Part shown: in pieces, positions 40,865 to 51,901 of the stretch
Position numbering within the stretch: the stretch's first letter is position 1
How the letters are laid out: each line of letters begins with the position of its first letter
Notes under the pieces: generated by a model
Told to the model about the DNA's origin: nothing
Seen by the model: only the letters and a program-made list of their open reading frames with translations
Database searches by the model: none
Made by a program: the position numbers and the translations under genes
From: Stratiolaelaps scimitus
Lineage: Eukaryota; Arthropoda; Arachnida; Mesostigmata; Laelapidae
Direction: 5' to 3'
Length of the DNA stretch: 64,000 nt
Assembly: GCA_019614645.1 (NCBI GenBank)
Contig: JABWDB010000031.1
Coordinates: 1,550,001 to 1,614,000, forward strand

Positions 40865-41663
40865 CTATGTCAATTTTATGTCAGGGTCAATCACAGAGCA
40901 GTTATAATTGTTGTGCGTTATCACGTGAATATATATGTATTATATATGCGGGTATACAAATGTACACCCACTCCGTGCTTACACAGATCATCAAGTAGTA
41001 ATACTGGACCGACAATGCGATCGGTGCCCCTACACTAAGAAGCTCACTAATCAATCTAGATATAGAAGATGTTTATATCGTGCAAATGCCCGCACAACGT
41101 CGTAAGAATGGTAATCATAATCATAACAATAATCATAGTATAATACATCTCGTTTCCATCTGATCTTCCCGCGTGATATTAGCGTTAGTGGCATTCGTAG
41201 TTGCACCAGGAGCTGTCGCCGTTTTTGATAATATTGCCATTATCATCGCATGGTCATCCCGGACTAATAATAGAGCAAATGGAACCCGCCTCTTAATGGG
41301 CCTGAACGTGCTACATTACAGGGACTCGGGGATAGTAAGGGAATAAAATTGTGGCCTGTTGGGGTGTTACATTCCGAAAACGAATCCATGGCGGCCGCGG
41401 CCACCGCCACCACGACCATAGCCATTACTCACGTAGGAAGATCTACACAACCCCCTTATTCTAGCTACGGCCCCTTTCGTGCTAGGACTATCCTTGTCCT
41501 GGTCTCGTGGCTGGCTGCCTGTCTGCCCTGTGAGCCTGTGAGCCTGCTCTCACCAAACGAAAATGAATTCCAACGGCATTCCACCAATGTGTGTATACTT
41601 ATTTATTCTTCTCTCTCTCTGTCTCTCTGTTGTTGGTTGTGTACGCGCACAATTTGGTTGCAG
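39203..41663. other. Intronic stretch before the 93 bp exon
   Basis: (TA)20 lies at 40233-40272 and (TC)n at 40831-40861. An exon-like segment at 39687-39798 has good splice sites but the wrong phase. Nothing else is recognised. Confidence 0.4.
40233..40272. repeat. (TA)20 microsatellite
   Basis: A pure TA run of 40 bp. Confidence 0.97.
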
Positions 41664-41756
41664 ATAAAGGCGGGACCCTGTTGGAGTACGCGTTACGTCA
41701 GGAGGCTGTGGACCACCTCAGGACGAAGGATTCGTTTAGTGTACTCCTTAAAAATG
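41664..41756 (+). CDS. Short FREM exon completing a CSPG repeat
   Basis: This 93 bp exon lies between a strong acceptor (long TC-rich tract, then GGTTGCAG) and the donor AATG|GTGAGA. It starts in phase 1, so the lone G left by exon 1-949 joins AT to give Asp. The frame then reads through 30 codons including LLEYALRQEAVDHL and KDSFSVLLKN and ends again in phase 1. The join NGELHFRE-D-KGGTLLEYAL followed by KDSFSVLLKN has the expected CSPG layout: a G-x-L strand, then L-x-Y, then a D-S-F-x-x-x-L strand. FREM proteins have a very similar Y-x-L-R-E-x and D-x-F-x-F run in their last CSPG repeat. A longer open frame runs past the donor by chance. That the same gene continues here is inferred from phase and domain order; a transcript would prove it. 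Confidence 0.72.
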
Positions 41757-42268
41757 GTGAGAAAATATTTCACACTCGTTCCCTTTATTTTGCTAGTTGT
41801 CTTTTGTGGGTATGCCGACCTGGCAATGCTGCCTCGTCCAAGTAGATCTGCATATTCTCTACCGACGTATTTATTTTCTACGCGTAGTAATATCATATAG
41901 GAAATACCGTAATTCGATGCACGCGTTGCAAGGACGGAGAATAGAAGGCGAAAAAAGCAACGCTGGCTGGGTATATTTACACAAACAAACCCTTGAGTCC
42001 CTTGAACACACAGTATATTGATGGGCTGCTGTCTCAGCTGGCATCAGAAGGATTCAGAATTTCGATTATATAGTAGTATATTAGTATGGACTGAGCGTCC
42101 TGTGGTATACGGTTGATCTAATTGTTTCAGCTGCACAAAGAAAATGTTTGTCTAGACGACAACCGTTTAAATGCCGAGGAAGGTGCATACTGTTGTAATA
42201 CGTTCAAGGATACAGTAGACAATATATATATGCATATATATAATATATATTATATAACAAATTAGCTT

Positions 42269-43232
42269 GATTCAAGCAAACCCGCCGGATTTTCAAAAAG
42301 TCCTCCGGCAGTAGTAGTTGCGTTGTGTTGAAAACAAACACAATGGCTTCACACAGGTATTGGTAGACTGTTGTGGGTGCAAATTTTTTACCAGCGAATT
42401 TTTCGAAATAGTTCAAATATCAATTTTTTTGGAAGAACACCGATGTTTCACTCAAAACTTCTGAGGTTGTCAGGTCGAGAGGTCCTGTCCGCGAGGAGTG
42501 CGCTGAAATAGTAGGCGAAGCTTACGGCACGCAAGACGAGCACTGGCGCAAATGCAATTGAAGGTGATAGTAAAACGGGTCACCTGACGCGAAAGACACC
42601 CTGAAACGGACTTCCACGGCTGATGACACATGATTCGGGCTTCACATGAAGCCCAAGAGGAAGCAACATCGCCAATATTTATACCCACACACCAGCTGAA
42701 CCAGAAATGTGTGAACAGATTCGCGGCGGCAAACGAATGCTGGTTATGCCCATGAATTTGGATGGAGCAGCCTTATATCTCACCTTTGAAAGCCGCTGTC
42801 ACCGGAGAGGTTTATAAAAACTTTTTGGCCGAGAATCTGGATACGTGGCTTGTCGCGAACAAATGTACGCGTGCGTGTCCTCTCCACTGCAATGCTCGCC
42901 CGCACAAAGCTGGGGTTCTTGAGGAATTTTTAACTGGCATGGAAATAAGTTGCGGACCCGCATAGTGTCCTGATATAAGTCCGCTAGGCTTCTGTTGTTT
43001 TGGCCAATTGAAGAGGGCACTAAGAGCTGCCAACCATTAACATGGGAATGAGTTGAAGCAAGTCATAACCTCTCGCACGGAGTTCACATCGAAGGTGTGC
43101 AAGAACTACTGACCACATGCCAACATGTAATCAATTTTAAGAGATCATATTTATGACGTAGAAAAAAATATTGCATTAATATGAACAAGCAACTTACTTA
43201 TTCAAAATAAGTCCGGCGGGTTTGCTTGAATC
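42269..43232 (+). mobile_element. Tc1/mariner-superfamily element with 21 bp perfect TIRs (964 bp)
   Basis: GATTCAAGCAAACCCGCCGG plus A at 42269-42289 is repeated exactly in inverted orientation at 43212-43232. The inside holds a broken mariner-like transposase. A TA target duplication is not immediately adjacent. The nearest TA pairs lie a few bases outside each end (42263-42264 and 43238-43239), so the true termini may be slightly longer and imperfect. Confidence 0.8.
42762..43039 (+). pseudogene. Mariner-like transposase fragment
   Basis: The frame contains VYKNFLAENLDTWL, then CNARPHKAGVLEEFL, which matches the second catalytic block (usually HDNARPH) with Asp replaced by Cys. An in-frame TAG at about 42963 interrupts it. 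The next codons read CPDISPLGF and CCFGQLKRAL, the third catalytic block. The N-terminal DNA-binding half is not recognisable, consistent with the short element. It is inactive. Confidence 0.75.
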
Positions 43233-43283
43233 GGCACTATATATTTATATAATATAGATATATAGATTCGACTATTATACTAT

Positions 43284-43307
43284 TATATATATATATATAT
43301 ATATATA
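43284..43307. repeat. (TA)n array, insertion site of the Tc1-like element
   Basis: This is a pure TA run that ends exactly at the left terminus of the transposon. Confidence 0.9.
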
Positions 43308-44881
43308 CAATGGTATGAATAAACTTAACGTACCCCCTATATTTCAACAAATCGTTACAAAGAATACACATTTGAGGCATTTATTCTGTGTCAGATTAAT
43401 GTACGTCTCAAATAACATACATACCACAAAGAACAGCGCATACAACATCGCATGCAGCCTGCTACAACAAAATGTGTCATATTTCCGTGGTGTAAAATGA
43501 TAACGCACCCTCAGTTATCGAGTGTTCTCGCTGAATTAATCCAGTTTGTGTTGAGCATTCAAGCAGTACAGTAGTCATGGGACACGCTTCGAGCCTTACT
43601 GATGCAGAGAAAGCAGTTATTGCTGCTTTACACTGAGCAGGAACGACCCAGGCTGCAATTGCCAGAGAAATTGGCAGAAGTCGCTCCGTAGCGCAAAATT
43701 ATTTACGCAGTCCGTCGGCGTATGGTACTAATAAGTCTAAAGGACGTCCGCGAAAGATCAGCCAGCAAACTGCCATGCACATTTGTCGATTGGCATCGAA
43801 TTCGAGCATAAGTTGTGAACCAATCAAGCACGGGTTAAACCTTCAGGTTCACAGATCAACAGTTTTAAGGACAATTAAGCGTTATCCACATATAATACGG
43901 GCGCAAATGAAAACAAGACCGCGTCTTCAACAACGCCACATTATTGCCCGACTAAACTTCGCTCGCAACAATATGGACGGAGACTGGACATTGGTGAATA
44001 TTAGGGCCACGTTTTTTAAATAGTATGCTGAGGGTGCACATCTATTTAAAATGTACTATGTTGTTTCAGATCGTCTTCAGTGACGAGAATAAGTTAAATT
44101 TAGATGGGCTAGACGGATTTAACGCTTATTAGCATGATGTACGTAAAGAGTCGCGGTACTTCTTGAAGCGCATTTGCGATGGAGCGTGCTTTATGGTTCG
44201 GGAGGCTTAGCAAACTCCCACTCGCTTTCATCTCATCTCGAGGGAATAGCGAGGACTATCAGCAGATGTTGACCAACAACTTACTACCATTTAGGAGCAG
44301 ATTTCATCGACAGCTAAGTGTTTTCCAACAAGATAATGCTTCAATTCACGTCAGCGCTAGTACACGTGCGTGGTTAGGACGGCATGACATTGAAACCATA
44401 GAGTGGCCAGCATGTTCTTCTGATCTCAACCCGATGGAGAACCTCTGGGGCATTCTTGTCCGACGAGTAGATTCGTCGAATCGACAGTATACATGTAGAA
44501 GCACTACGAGAGGCGTTGCTGGGGGCCTGGGGAGGTGTCAGCGACCAGATCCTGCTAAATCTCGTTGATAGTATGCCAAACCGAGCCTTTGACATTATAA
44601 TTAGTAAGGGTGGGACCACACGGTACTGATTATCACAAGAAAACGAGAATTAATTCAGCTAGAACACTCTATAACTGAGGGTGCGTTATCCTTTTACACC
44701 AAGGAAATATGACACATTTTGTTGTAGCAGGCTGCATGCGACGTCATATGCGCTGTTCTTTGTGGTATGTATGTTATTTGACATGTACATTAATCTGACG
44801 CAGAATAAATGCCTCAAATGTGTATTCTTTTTAACGATTTGTTGAAATATAGGGGGTGCGTTAAGTTTATTCACACCACTG
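43308..44881 (+). mobile_element. Tc1-like transposon with long IR/DR termini
   Basis: The terminal inverted repeats are about 235 bp (43308-43542 and 44648-44881). Each carries two direct repeats with the core ACGCACCC or ACGTACCC, one at the outer end next to GTGTGAATAAACTTA and one inside next to GTGGTGTAAAATGAT. This is the IR/DR layout of some Tc1 families. The outer ends read CAATGG and CAGTGG, close to the Tc1 CAGTG terminus. The left flank is TA (end of a (TA)n array) and the right flank is CA, likely a mutated TA. The paired ORFs of about 61 codons in the ends are mirror-image shadows of the repeats. Confidence 0.9.
43577..44629 (+). pseudogene. Tc1-like transposase pseudogene
   Basis: It starts MGHASSLTDAEKAVIAAL, followed by an in-frame stop and AAIAREIGRSRS, the HTH region. 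It continues GRPRKISQQT and MKTRPRLQQRHIIARLNFAR, then loses frame around 44000-44180 near FSDENKLNLDG (first catalytic block). Frame 44179-44568 carries FQQDNASIHVSA (second Asp), then WPACSSDLNPMENLWGILVR (third block). A further frameshift near 44510 leads to the true C-terminus, ending PNRAFDIIISKGGTTRY at 44629. At least one stop and two frameshifts make it dead. Confidence 0.88.
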
Positions 44882-44931
44882 CATATATCGGCGCAATCGA
44901 TTGAGAACGAAAGGTCATTAAACCTCCATCA

Positions 44932-44936
<5 letters not shown>

Positions 44937-44964
<28 letters not shown>
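44937..44964. repeat. (TA)14 microsatellite
   Basis: A pure TA run a short way beyond the Tc1-like element. Confidence 0.95.
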
Positions 44965-44967
<3 letters not shown>

Positions 44968-44989
44968 AACTGGTGTGATTCGATACCAA

Positions 44990-47900
44990 ACGCCACACAG
45001 TCATGAACGGGTTGTCTGGAGAATCACGACCCTGGCTCCACTTGTCGACAATGCTATGGATGAAATCGATGAGATCGCGCCCCAAGAGCAACAGGCCCGG
45101 GGGTGACAAAAGTGCAACCCAGTCAGCCAGGAAGTATCTACTGACCACCGCTGAGAGTGGATTCAGCCGGGCCAAGATCTCGTCGGCTCACGCAAAGGTC
45201 AGGATGCCTCTGAAGGCATGGGCAGAACGGCGGATCGGGGCTGTGACGAGGCAACGAAGACTGATGGCGAAATTTCGAAAGAGAAGAGACAACGTGACGA
45301 ACGGGAGCGATACGAGGTGATACCGCGAGATGGCGTGGCCGAACTGAACAAGTCTTATGCAATATCAGACACAACGCTACCATTGGCCGGCGCAGGTTGT
45401 CAGGTTGTCAATAATCCCCTACTCGGGTTTGGGCTGTTCAGCGCCTCGGTGGGTCCAACCAACAACAAACGAGACAATTACTCAGCTCGTAACAGTCAAG
45501 TGACGATATGAAAAGCATAAAAACAAAAAGTCGGCGGTAAGGTAACGCTGAGAGCGAGGTGGCTCACAATACAACTGCATCCGTCTGGCGACGATAAAGC
45601 AGCAAAATGGCGCGTTTTCTTCTCCTTTTTCGCTCGTACCCGTTTCTATATCGACTATAGGATTGATGGAGATTTAACTAAACTGCATCGTGTATCAGTT
45701 CTACGGAAACATGGGTATGTGGACCGCGCACGGGGATGTGATCAATTTAAGTGAATGCAGGTCTCAGTATGAGGCAATCCGGCGAACCGAAAAAAAACAA
45801 CTTTAACACTGCTGGGTCATATTGTAGTTAAGGCCATCCGACAACAATTCTTCACAACAATGCGAACACCTTCGCGTCCGCTGCCCGAACCCAGGAGACG
45901 CATTGAAACGTATAGGCACACAAGAAAGTTCCGTCCTGATATGCTCGGTATTTCTCCGTCGTGCAGAACAATTACTTCAACGAGTCGAGAGGGTTCGGCC
46001 GAGGTTTTGTTGTCGACAAAAGCTCAATGCTGCTGGTGCTGCGGCTGCTGCTGCTGTTCTTCTTTGGCCCGGCAAACAAGTCCCTGCTCTCGGTCTCGTT
46101 CTTAGGTTAGCAGCATGCACAGCCAGCTCGCTGTGTGGTGTCTGTCTGTGGGGGGGGAGAGATCGTCCCGGGGGTACTGCGAGTATCCTCACCCTGACAC
46201 CCGCAGAGATGCGGCGAGCAATGGCGCCTTTCGAACGAGACTACATCGCCATAGTGGAACGTGAAAGAGAACGCTTCGCATAGTGGTACAATATTTGGGC
46301 ACACAATGCACGTGGGTGGGTGGGGATCGATCGATCGATTTACATCGGGCAGCATTGATGGTTACAGAAAGTCACCATGAAAAAAAAAGCAGCGATCGTT
46401 GAGTCGTTCTATCGATAATGTGGCCAAACTTTCTTTAATGAGGCAAAAACAATTAATATACAATGCCCACTGACCTTATACATACAGCATAGAATACATA
46501 GGCGACCCTAAACGAAACTTTTGCTCTGCAAACGATCGAGCAGCCATGTTTGCCTCGGTGCCCTCAAATGCATTGATGGACATCTAACATGAGTAGCAAT
46601 AATAACAAGAACAATTAATACAAAAAATTGAATCGGTTGGATCCACGATCACAGAAGTCAATATGAAATATATACGCGTTAGCACTTTCCTTGATGCTCC
46701 ACATCCTAGTCTCCACACCATTTTCCTGGACGTCTTATTTCCCAATAGAATTACAGCCGGGTACATGCGAATGCCGTGCACAACATTAGGCAGCACTCAC
46801 CCAATAATAGACTGACTACCAGTACATTGTTATAGTTATCATTCTCTTCTGGTATCAGCCGTGTCCGTTCACCGTCGGTCTCCTATCGAGTGACGATCAT
46901 TTGATTGCGTCGCGGGCGGCTGCTTGATTTCTGCAGCGGCACAGCGTTTACTGTATTTACACATTTTCTGGGAATATCATCAACGACGCCACCGCAGCCT
47001 CTGCTGCCGGGTGCCTTCTTCACTCGTTCGTTTGGCCTCCACCGTGGTGGTGACGAGTAGTGTACGCGTTTCCTAATTCTGCCAAGTAGAGACGCTTGGC
47101 TGCGTCCAGGAGCAGAACATTTACGACTAGCACTTCTACTGCGAATGCTACCTGTCGCTATAGTGCGCGATACTCGCTGGGCCGCGATGTCTGTGGCCGT
47201 CGGAGGCCGACCGACCGACCGACCTTGAGTAATTATCTACCATTTGAAACACGTCAGATGTACTCTATACATCCATCTATATATATATATACTATTTTAT
47301 CGGTGCTACTCAAACTGCGCATGGCTGAACCGTATCTGTCTGGTGTTCATGAGTGTTGAGTACACATTTGTCCGCTTGTGATGTCATTCATTAGAATGTC
47401 GCCGAGTTTGTCACAATCTTCTAAACTGTTACTATCGTTCTGTATCTGGTGATTTCTAATTAGATCAAGTAACTTATATTCAGATATGTCTTTAAGTATT
47501 TTATTGCTAACCTGTGTGAATTTCTGAGGTGCACTGTGAACTGATTCGCGAATGGATGCCGACCTGAAGCCTATTTTTCTCTCGCTCTCTCCGTCTGTAC
47601 CTCTCACTAGTCGTCATACAGCAGATATCTATCTATCTGAGCTGGCCATCCCGCCCATAGTACCAACGTTTATGTGCGTTTAGTAAAAAATTTCAAGAAA
47701 CATGAAAACTCCTTTCCATGGCCAGCTCACCTAGTATATAAGAGAAGAAAATCCCCTGGAAATATCTTGCCGCGATGAATGCGACGTTCGTTTTGGCGGC
47801 CACCTCTTCAGCTTTCATTGACGCGTCCAGTCAACCCCTGTCAATGGCCCAACAAGGAGCAGCCAAGTCGAGTACGTGCCACTGGGGCTCAGCTCGCTCT

Positions 47901-48317
47901 TTTTCGCACCCCCTCGGTAAAAAAGAAATCACATTGCAACTAGCAACAAATCAAAGCATCCTCCTCTATCGGGGCGTTGCCTTTTGATCAGGTTACGTGA
48001 TTCCATATGCAAGCCGGGGCCTCGGATGCAAATTGCTGCTGCTCAGGACACACAGTAGACGATTCGACGTTTTTATCAAATAATAACTGACTAAAACCGA
48101 GCAAAACCATACCTTCATAGCACCGATTCACCGGGGAGACGAGTAGCTGTGTTGGCTTTTTACATTGTAAACACACTTGCTACAGGTTATGCTGGCTAAA
48201 GCAAAAATGACCAAAACGAAAAAGCCGAACGTCGTATTCCAAGTATGATTTTACCGAGAGCAATCAGAGCGTCAGCCGATGCGAGAATCGACGCCAGCGC
48301 GCGCCCAAAAAATACAA

Positions 48318-48350
<33 letters not shown>

Positions 48351-49785
48351 AAAAATCAAAACGTAAATTTGTAATTATGCCAACGAAAAAATCTGACAGG
48401 AGCCAACTCCAACTGTCCATCATAATTTGAGACGTAGATGACGGACACTAAATGTAAGTTGCTAATGATTCCACGGTGCAGCAGCAATAATAATCATCAC
48501 AGGGCGAGAGATGATCATGATATCAGTCTCTATCTAATGTCTAACATCCACGCACACTGCCGCTGTTATGAGATGGCAAAATGCATTTAGATGTTTTTAA
48601 TACTTATTACTATTATTATTATTATTATTGTTCAGTAGAAAAAAAAGTGAGTGTTTCCTTCCACGGAAGACAGTGATCGCGACATGTCATACGGGATGCT
48701 GAGATATTTGAGCCGTCCGTTCGTCCCTACGTATGAAGCATCCATTCTGGCGTGATGCGTTCTGATTGCCCGCCGAAAACGTCTCGGCCATTATGGAGTA
48801 ATTGTTCCTTAATAGAAACGCCGAAATCAGTTAGCGAATCTTGGGGAGGGGGACGAAAAACGTAATCACCCATTACAACTGGCCCGGTCATCTTTTCAAA
48901 ATCAGCGCGTTCGTTGACGACTGCCTCTTCTTCCTCAGCGCGCAAAAGCACGGCCAGCAAATAGTTAGTTATACGCGATAACGATGAGAGGAAGCGACGC
49001 CAAAATCCTTTTAGTGGATCTGCATTTGCACCGTAATTGAGGTGATTTTGTTGCATTTACTCTTCCTAGGAAGTTTAACTGATTTCTCCCCGCACAAAAC
49101 GGCACGATGTTTTTACGATTTTAGACAAATTCGCTGTGGGCAAAGTTTTCATAGAAAACTCGGTACAAAGGGGTGGCCGTCTTCAACCAGTTTTTTTTGT
49201 TGCTTGGTCTTGTTGCCGGTGTACCGCTTCGAGCGCGATCCGTTTAAATTATATTTACTGGGTAAGCCGCTTTGCTGTCGTTGGGCCCCGGGCCCATACT
49301 TCCTCGTTGTGTCTATCTGTCTGTATAAGTGAAATTATGCTAATTACACTAATTATGTTTACCTATGGAAGACTAGTACACGTCGAATTGTGGGCGGTAT
49401 CGAATTTTATCATGATTTGAACACATCCTGTTGATACGATACTTCCGAGATATTACGAAGTGGATAGGCAATAGGCGCTAGAAAGATTTGCTGCAAGGTG
49501 TACATAGATGCAGGCATAATAGGAACGGTTATGCGATAGTAGAACGAGATTTCTCATACGTGCAGCTGTGGGCAATATTTATTCAGATAATGTGAGAAAA
49601 ATAATACTATCGTAGTGTGAGCAAAATAGGCTGAGAGAATGAATTGGAAAAACAAGAATAATCTTAAGGTGTCAAGCGTGGCTTTAGTGAACGTTCTTCG
49701 ACAACGAATCATTAAGCCCTCGGTTATAATATGGGTTTAATTGAGCTTTGTTGCTAGCCACAGACGGTTTCATTTCCGTCCTTTA

Positions 49786-49789
<4 letters not shown>
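44990..49789. other. Intronic stretch, no gene recognised
   Basis: Coding-like GC-rich frames at 45003-45511 on the plus strand change phase once; they are basic and match nothing I recognise. A retroelement relic is possible. (CGAC)n is near 47206, (GATC)n near 46328, (AAC)n near 48318-48350, and ATT triplets near 48610. Confidence 0.35.

Positions 49790-49837
<48 letters not shown>
49790..49837. repeat. (TA)24 microsatellite
   Basis: A pure TA run of 48 bp. Confidence 0.97.
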
Positions 49838-49839
<2 letters not shown>

Positions 49840-50768
49840 TTCGAGATAGATTGCTAGACTCTGACTTAAGCAGTAGCAGCAATTATTCTTGACATCAAAG
49901 CTGCAGAGTGATGCTTCAAGAAGTGGCTTAGTTTTAGTATATAGCTACGATTTGAGTCCAGCATCAGCTGTTTCCAGCATTAGCCTGACGCCTTCCGCGA
50001 CTCGTCTTTGATATCATACGAAATACTCAACAAGAACTGAAACCTATCTATCGAGAAGCAGCGTTCACACAGAAGGTGCAACTTACACTCACACGAAAAA
50101 TTCGACTTCAAGTCGGGCTCCAACTTGCTTGTAGAATATAACGCTCTGTCGCAGCGGGTTGACGAGCTATAGCAACGTGTTCAGATCAACGTTACGACGA
50201 CACCAAGCTTCTTCATGGCCGGATCGCTGATCATGAACAATCAGTGACATTTCGAGAGTGCTAAGCTCAAGCTCTACCTCGGCGCCAAAGTTCCTCATAT
50301 CCCACTACAGATTCTTCAGAGACTTCCCCGTGCATGTCATATCACCAAATTCAACAACCTCACGATCATCATCGGCATCATCATCATCAAACCTCATCTT
50401 CTCGTTCTTCGTAGTAGCAATAAAGAACTCGGGACGGGTCAATACAATAATGTCGGGTGGTGAATTGAAGAAAGCGAGCGAGTGGCCACGCGGCCATGTG
50501 GTGCTCTCTCAATAACTGGCCGATCTATTAGGGCAGGGTCTCTCCCCACGAGGGCATTGTTACGCGTTGTTAATGCGGCAGGGGCTGGTGAGCGCGAAGG
50601 GAGCAGCGGCGGTGGAAGATACATGCGATCAAATTGGCAAATGATTATACCATAATTTTGCTCGTTCGCCTCTGCTGCCCCCTCCCCGCAAGTGATCTGT
50701 GGAAATCTAATAATCTGGGTGTGTTTGATGTCATTTTTCGTGTCGTTGTCGACGTCCACTGTTTTCAG

Positions 50769-50903
50769 ATGTCGTCCTCGAGAAAGTGTCCGTCTCGGCC
50801 GATTGGTGCTGGTTGTTGCTGGAAATCGAAGACGAGAGAGACTCGTTCCTGGGAGACCGATTGAATATCACTCTGCTCAAGAAGGGGACCGCGGCCACTG
50901 TTG
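50769..50903 (+). CDS. FREM exon at the CSPG to Calx-beta boundary
   Basis: This 135 bp exon has a strong acceptor (CCACTGTTTTCAG) and a donor GTTG|GTAAGA. It starts in phase 1 with AT, completing Asp from the G left by exon 41664-41756, and ends in phase 1. The frame encodes VVLEKVSVSADWCWLLLEIE, then EDERDSFLGDRL-type acidic residues, then LNITLLKKGTAATV. In FREM proteins the last CSPG repeat is followed by a tryptophan-bearing strand and then the first strand of a Calx-beta domain, with a V-x-V-x-x-R-x-G pattern. The Trp residues and the LNITLLKKGT strand occur in that order and at about that spacing. The open frames listed by simple ATG rules here are in other phases and are probably shadows. 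Confidence 0.65.
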
Positions 50904-51541
50904 GTAAGAGACGAGCCCGCCACGAGCACCACTGCTTCATTCTCTCATAGAGAACCACTCGCAATTATGAATGCGGCAGCGCCCGTGAATGTGTGATATA
51001 TATGTATATTTAGAGAGATAGAGCCTTTAAAACAGAGACTTGCTTCACATTAGCTATATATATATAGAGCGTTCCGCAGCAAGACTTGCGCGTCCTTGGC
51101 ATTAAGAAGCGACATAAAGATACTACGATGAACAGCCGTAACGTCGAGTCTGGCTCTATTGAAATGTATGTATGCTATTCAGTAGGCTGTGATATTTGCA
51201 TTAAACCCAGTGAGCACTTCGTGAGCAAAAGTGACAACCAGGGCCACATTCACTCATATTCACGCAGTTGTAAGAAAATAATCGTCGTCAACAGTGGTAT
51301 CCGTGGCAATTTGTTCGGGAGACATATTAAAAATACAACTCGCTCACAGCGCAATAGCAGCAAGGAAGAATGTCTAATAAAAATCTGCCATATCTCTGTA
51401 CTTCGCTTTCGAGCGCATTATTGCGATTGCATTTTGCCTATTGCAGATGCCACATTCAGCCATGAATTGATAGAAACCTAGACACCATGAAAGGGAGCAT
51501 GTTCGTATAGTTTTTACGTGCTGAGCAAATTAAACAAGAAA

Positions 51542-51901
51542 TCAATGTCTAGGTAACGTTTTGCTCATGAAATGAAGCGAAAGCAATTGAGTTTCTAAAA
51601 GCTCGTTGTGCTGACGAAGCATAAATATATCATATACGTAAACGAACATCGACATCATAATAATAATACATATTACAGAATACCCATAATATACGATGGT
51701 GTGCATCGTGCCTCTAAGGTGTGCGCCAATCGTCTCACCGATGAGTTTCTGTGCCATCGGCCATCGTCTGAGCCGACAAAGGTGGACTCGGGCAAAATTC
51801 TTTCCCAAGCCGAACTCCACTGGGCGAACTAGTGGCTGGCCTATATATGAGGCTATACCGAGGAATGCTGATATTACTGAACGTCGTGTCCAATCTGTCA
51901 T
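51542..51901 (-). pseudogene. Possible copia-type reverse transcriptase scrap
   Basis: The minus-strand frame of 119 codons has CRLRRWPMAQKLIGETIGAHL-like sequence, then FVYVYDIFMLRQHNELLETQ. These could correspond to the K-x-L-Y-G-L-K-Q region and the YVDD box of copia RT, with the first Asp of YVDD changed to Tyr and N-E-L-L-E following. The rest of the frame is not recognisable. This is a weak call resting on one motif pair. Confidence 0.28.

Larger units (their letters stand above)
950..41663 (+). other. Inferred long intron of the FREM-like gene (about 40.7 kb)
   Basis: The donor GTACGT at 950 and the acceptor ending at 41663 join exons in matching phase (1 to 1) and restore a CSPG repeat, so no further exon is required between them. 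The interval holds mobile elements, microsatellites, palindromes and one GC-rich block, listed separately. Extra phase-compatible exons, alternative exons or nested genes cannot be ruled out. Confidence 0.6.
41757..50768 (+). other. Inferred intron of the FREM-like gene (about 9.0 kb)
   Basis: It is bounded by donor GTGAGA and acceptor TTTTCAG and joins phase 1 to phase 1. It contains two decayed Tc1/mariner-superfamily elements back to back (42269-44881), several (TA)n arrays, and a triplet-rich GC stretch around 46000-47250. No other gene is recognised. Confidence 0.55.

Noticed and set aside
43315..43500. 61-codon frame near-identical to one at 44686-44874 on the other strand
   Set aside because: These are the two terminal inverted repeats of the Tc1-like element read in mirror image, not genes.
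51086..51481. 131-codon plus frame with several Cys residues
   Set aside because: No recognisable zinc-finger spacing or family. AT-rich and likely chance.
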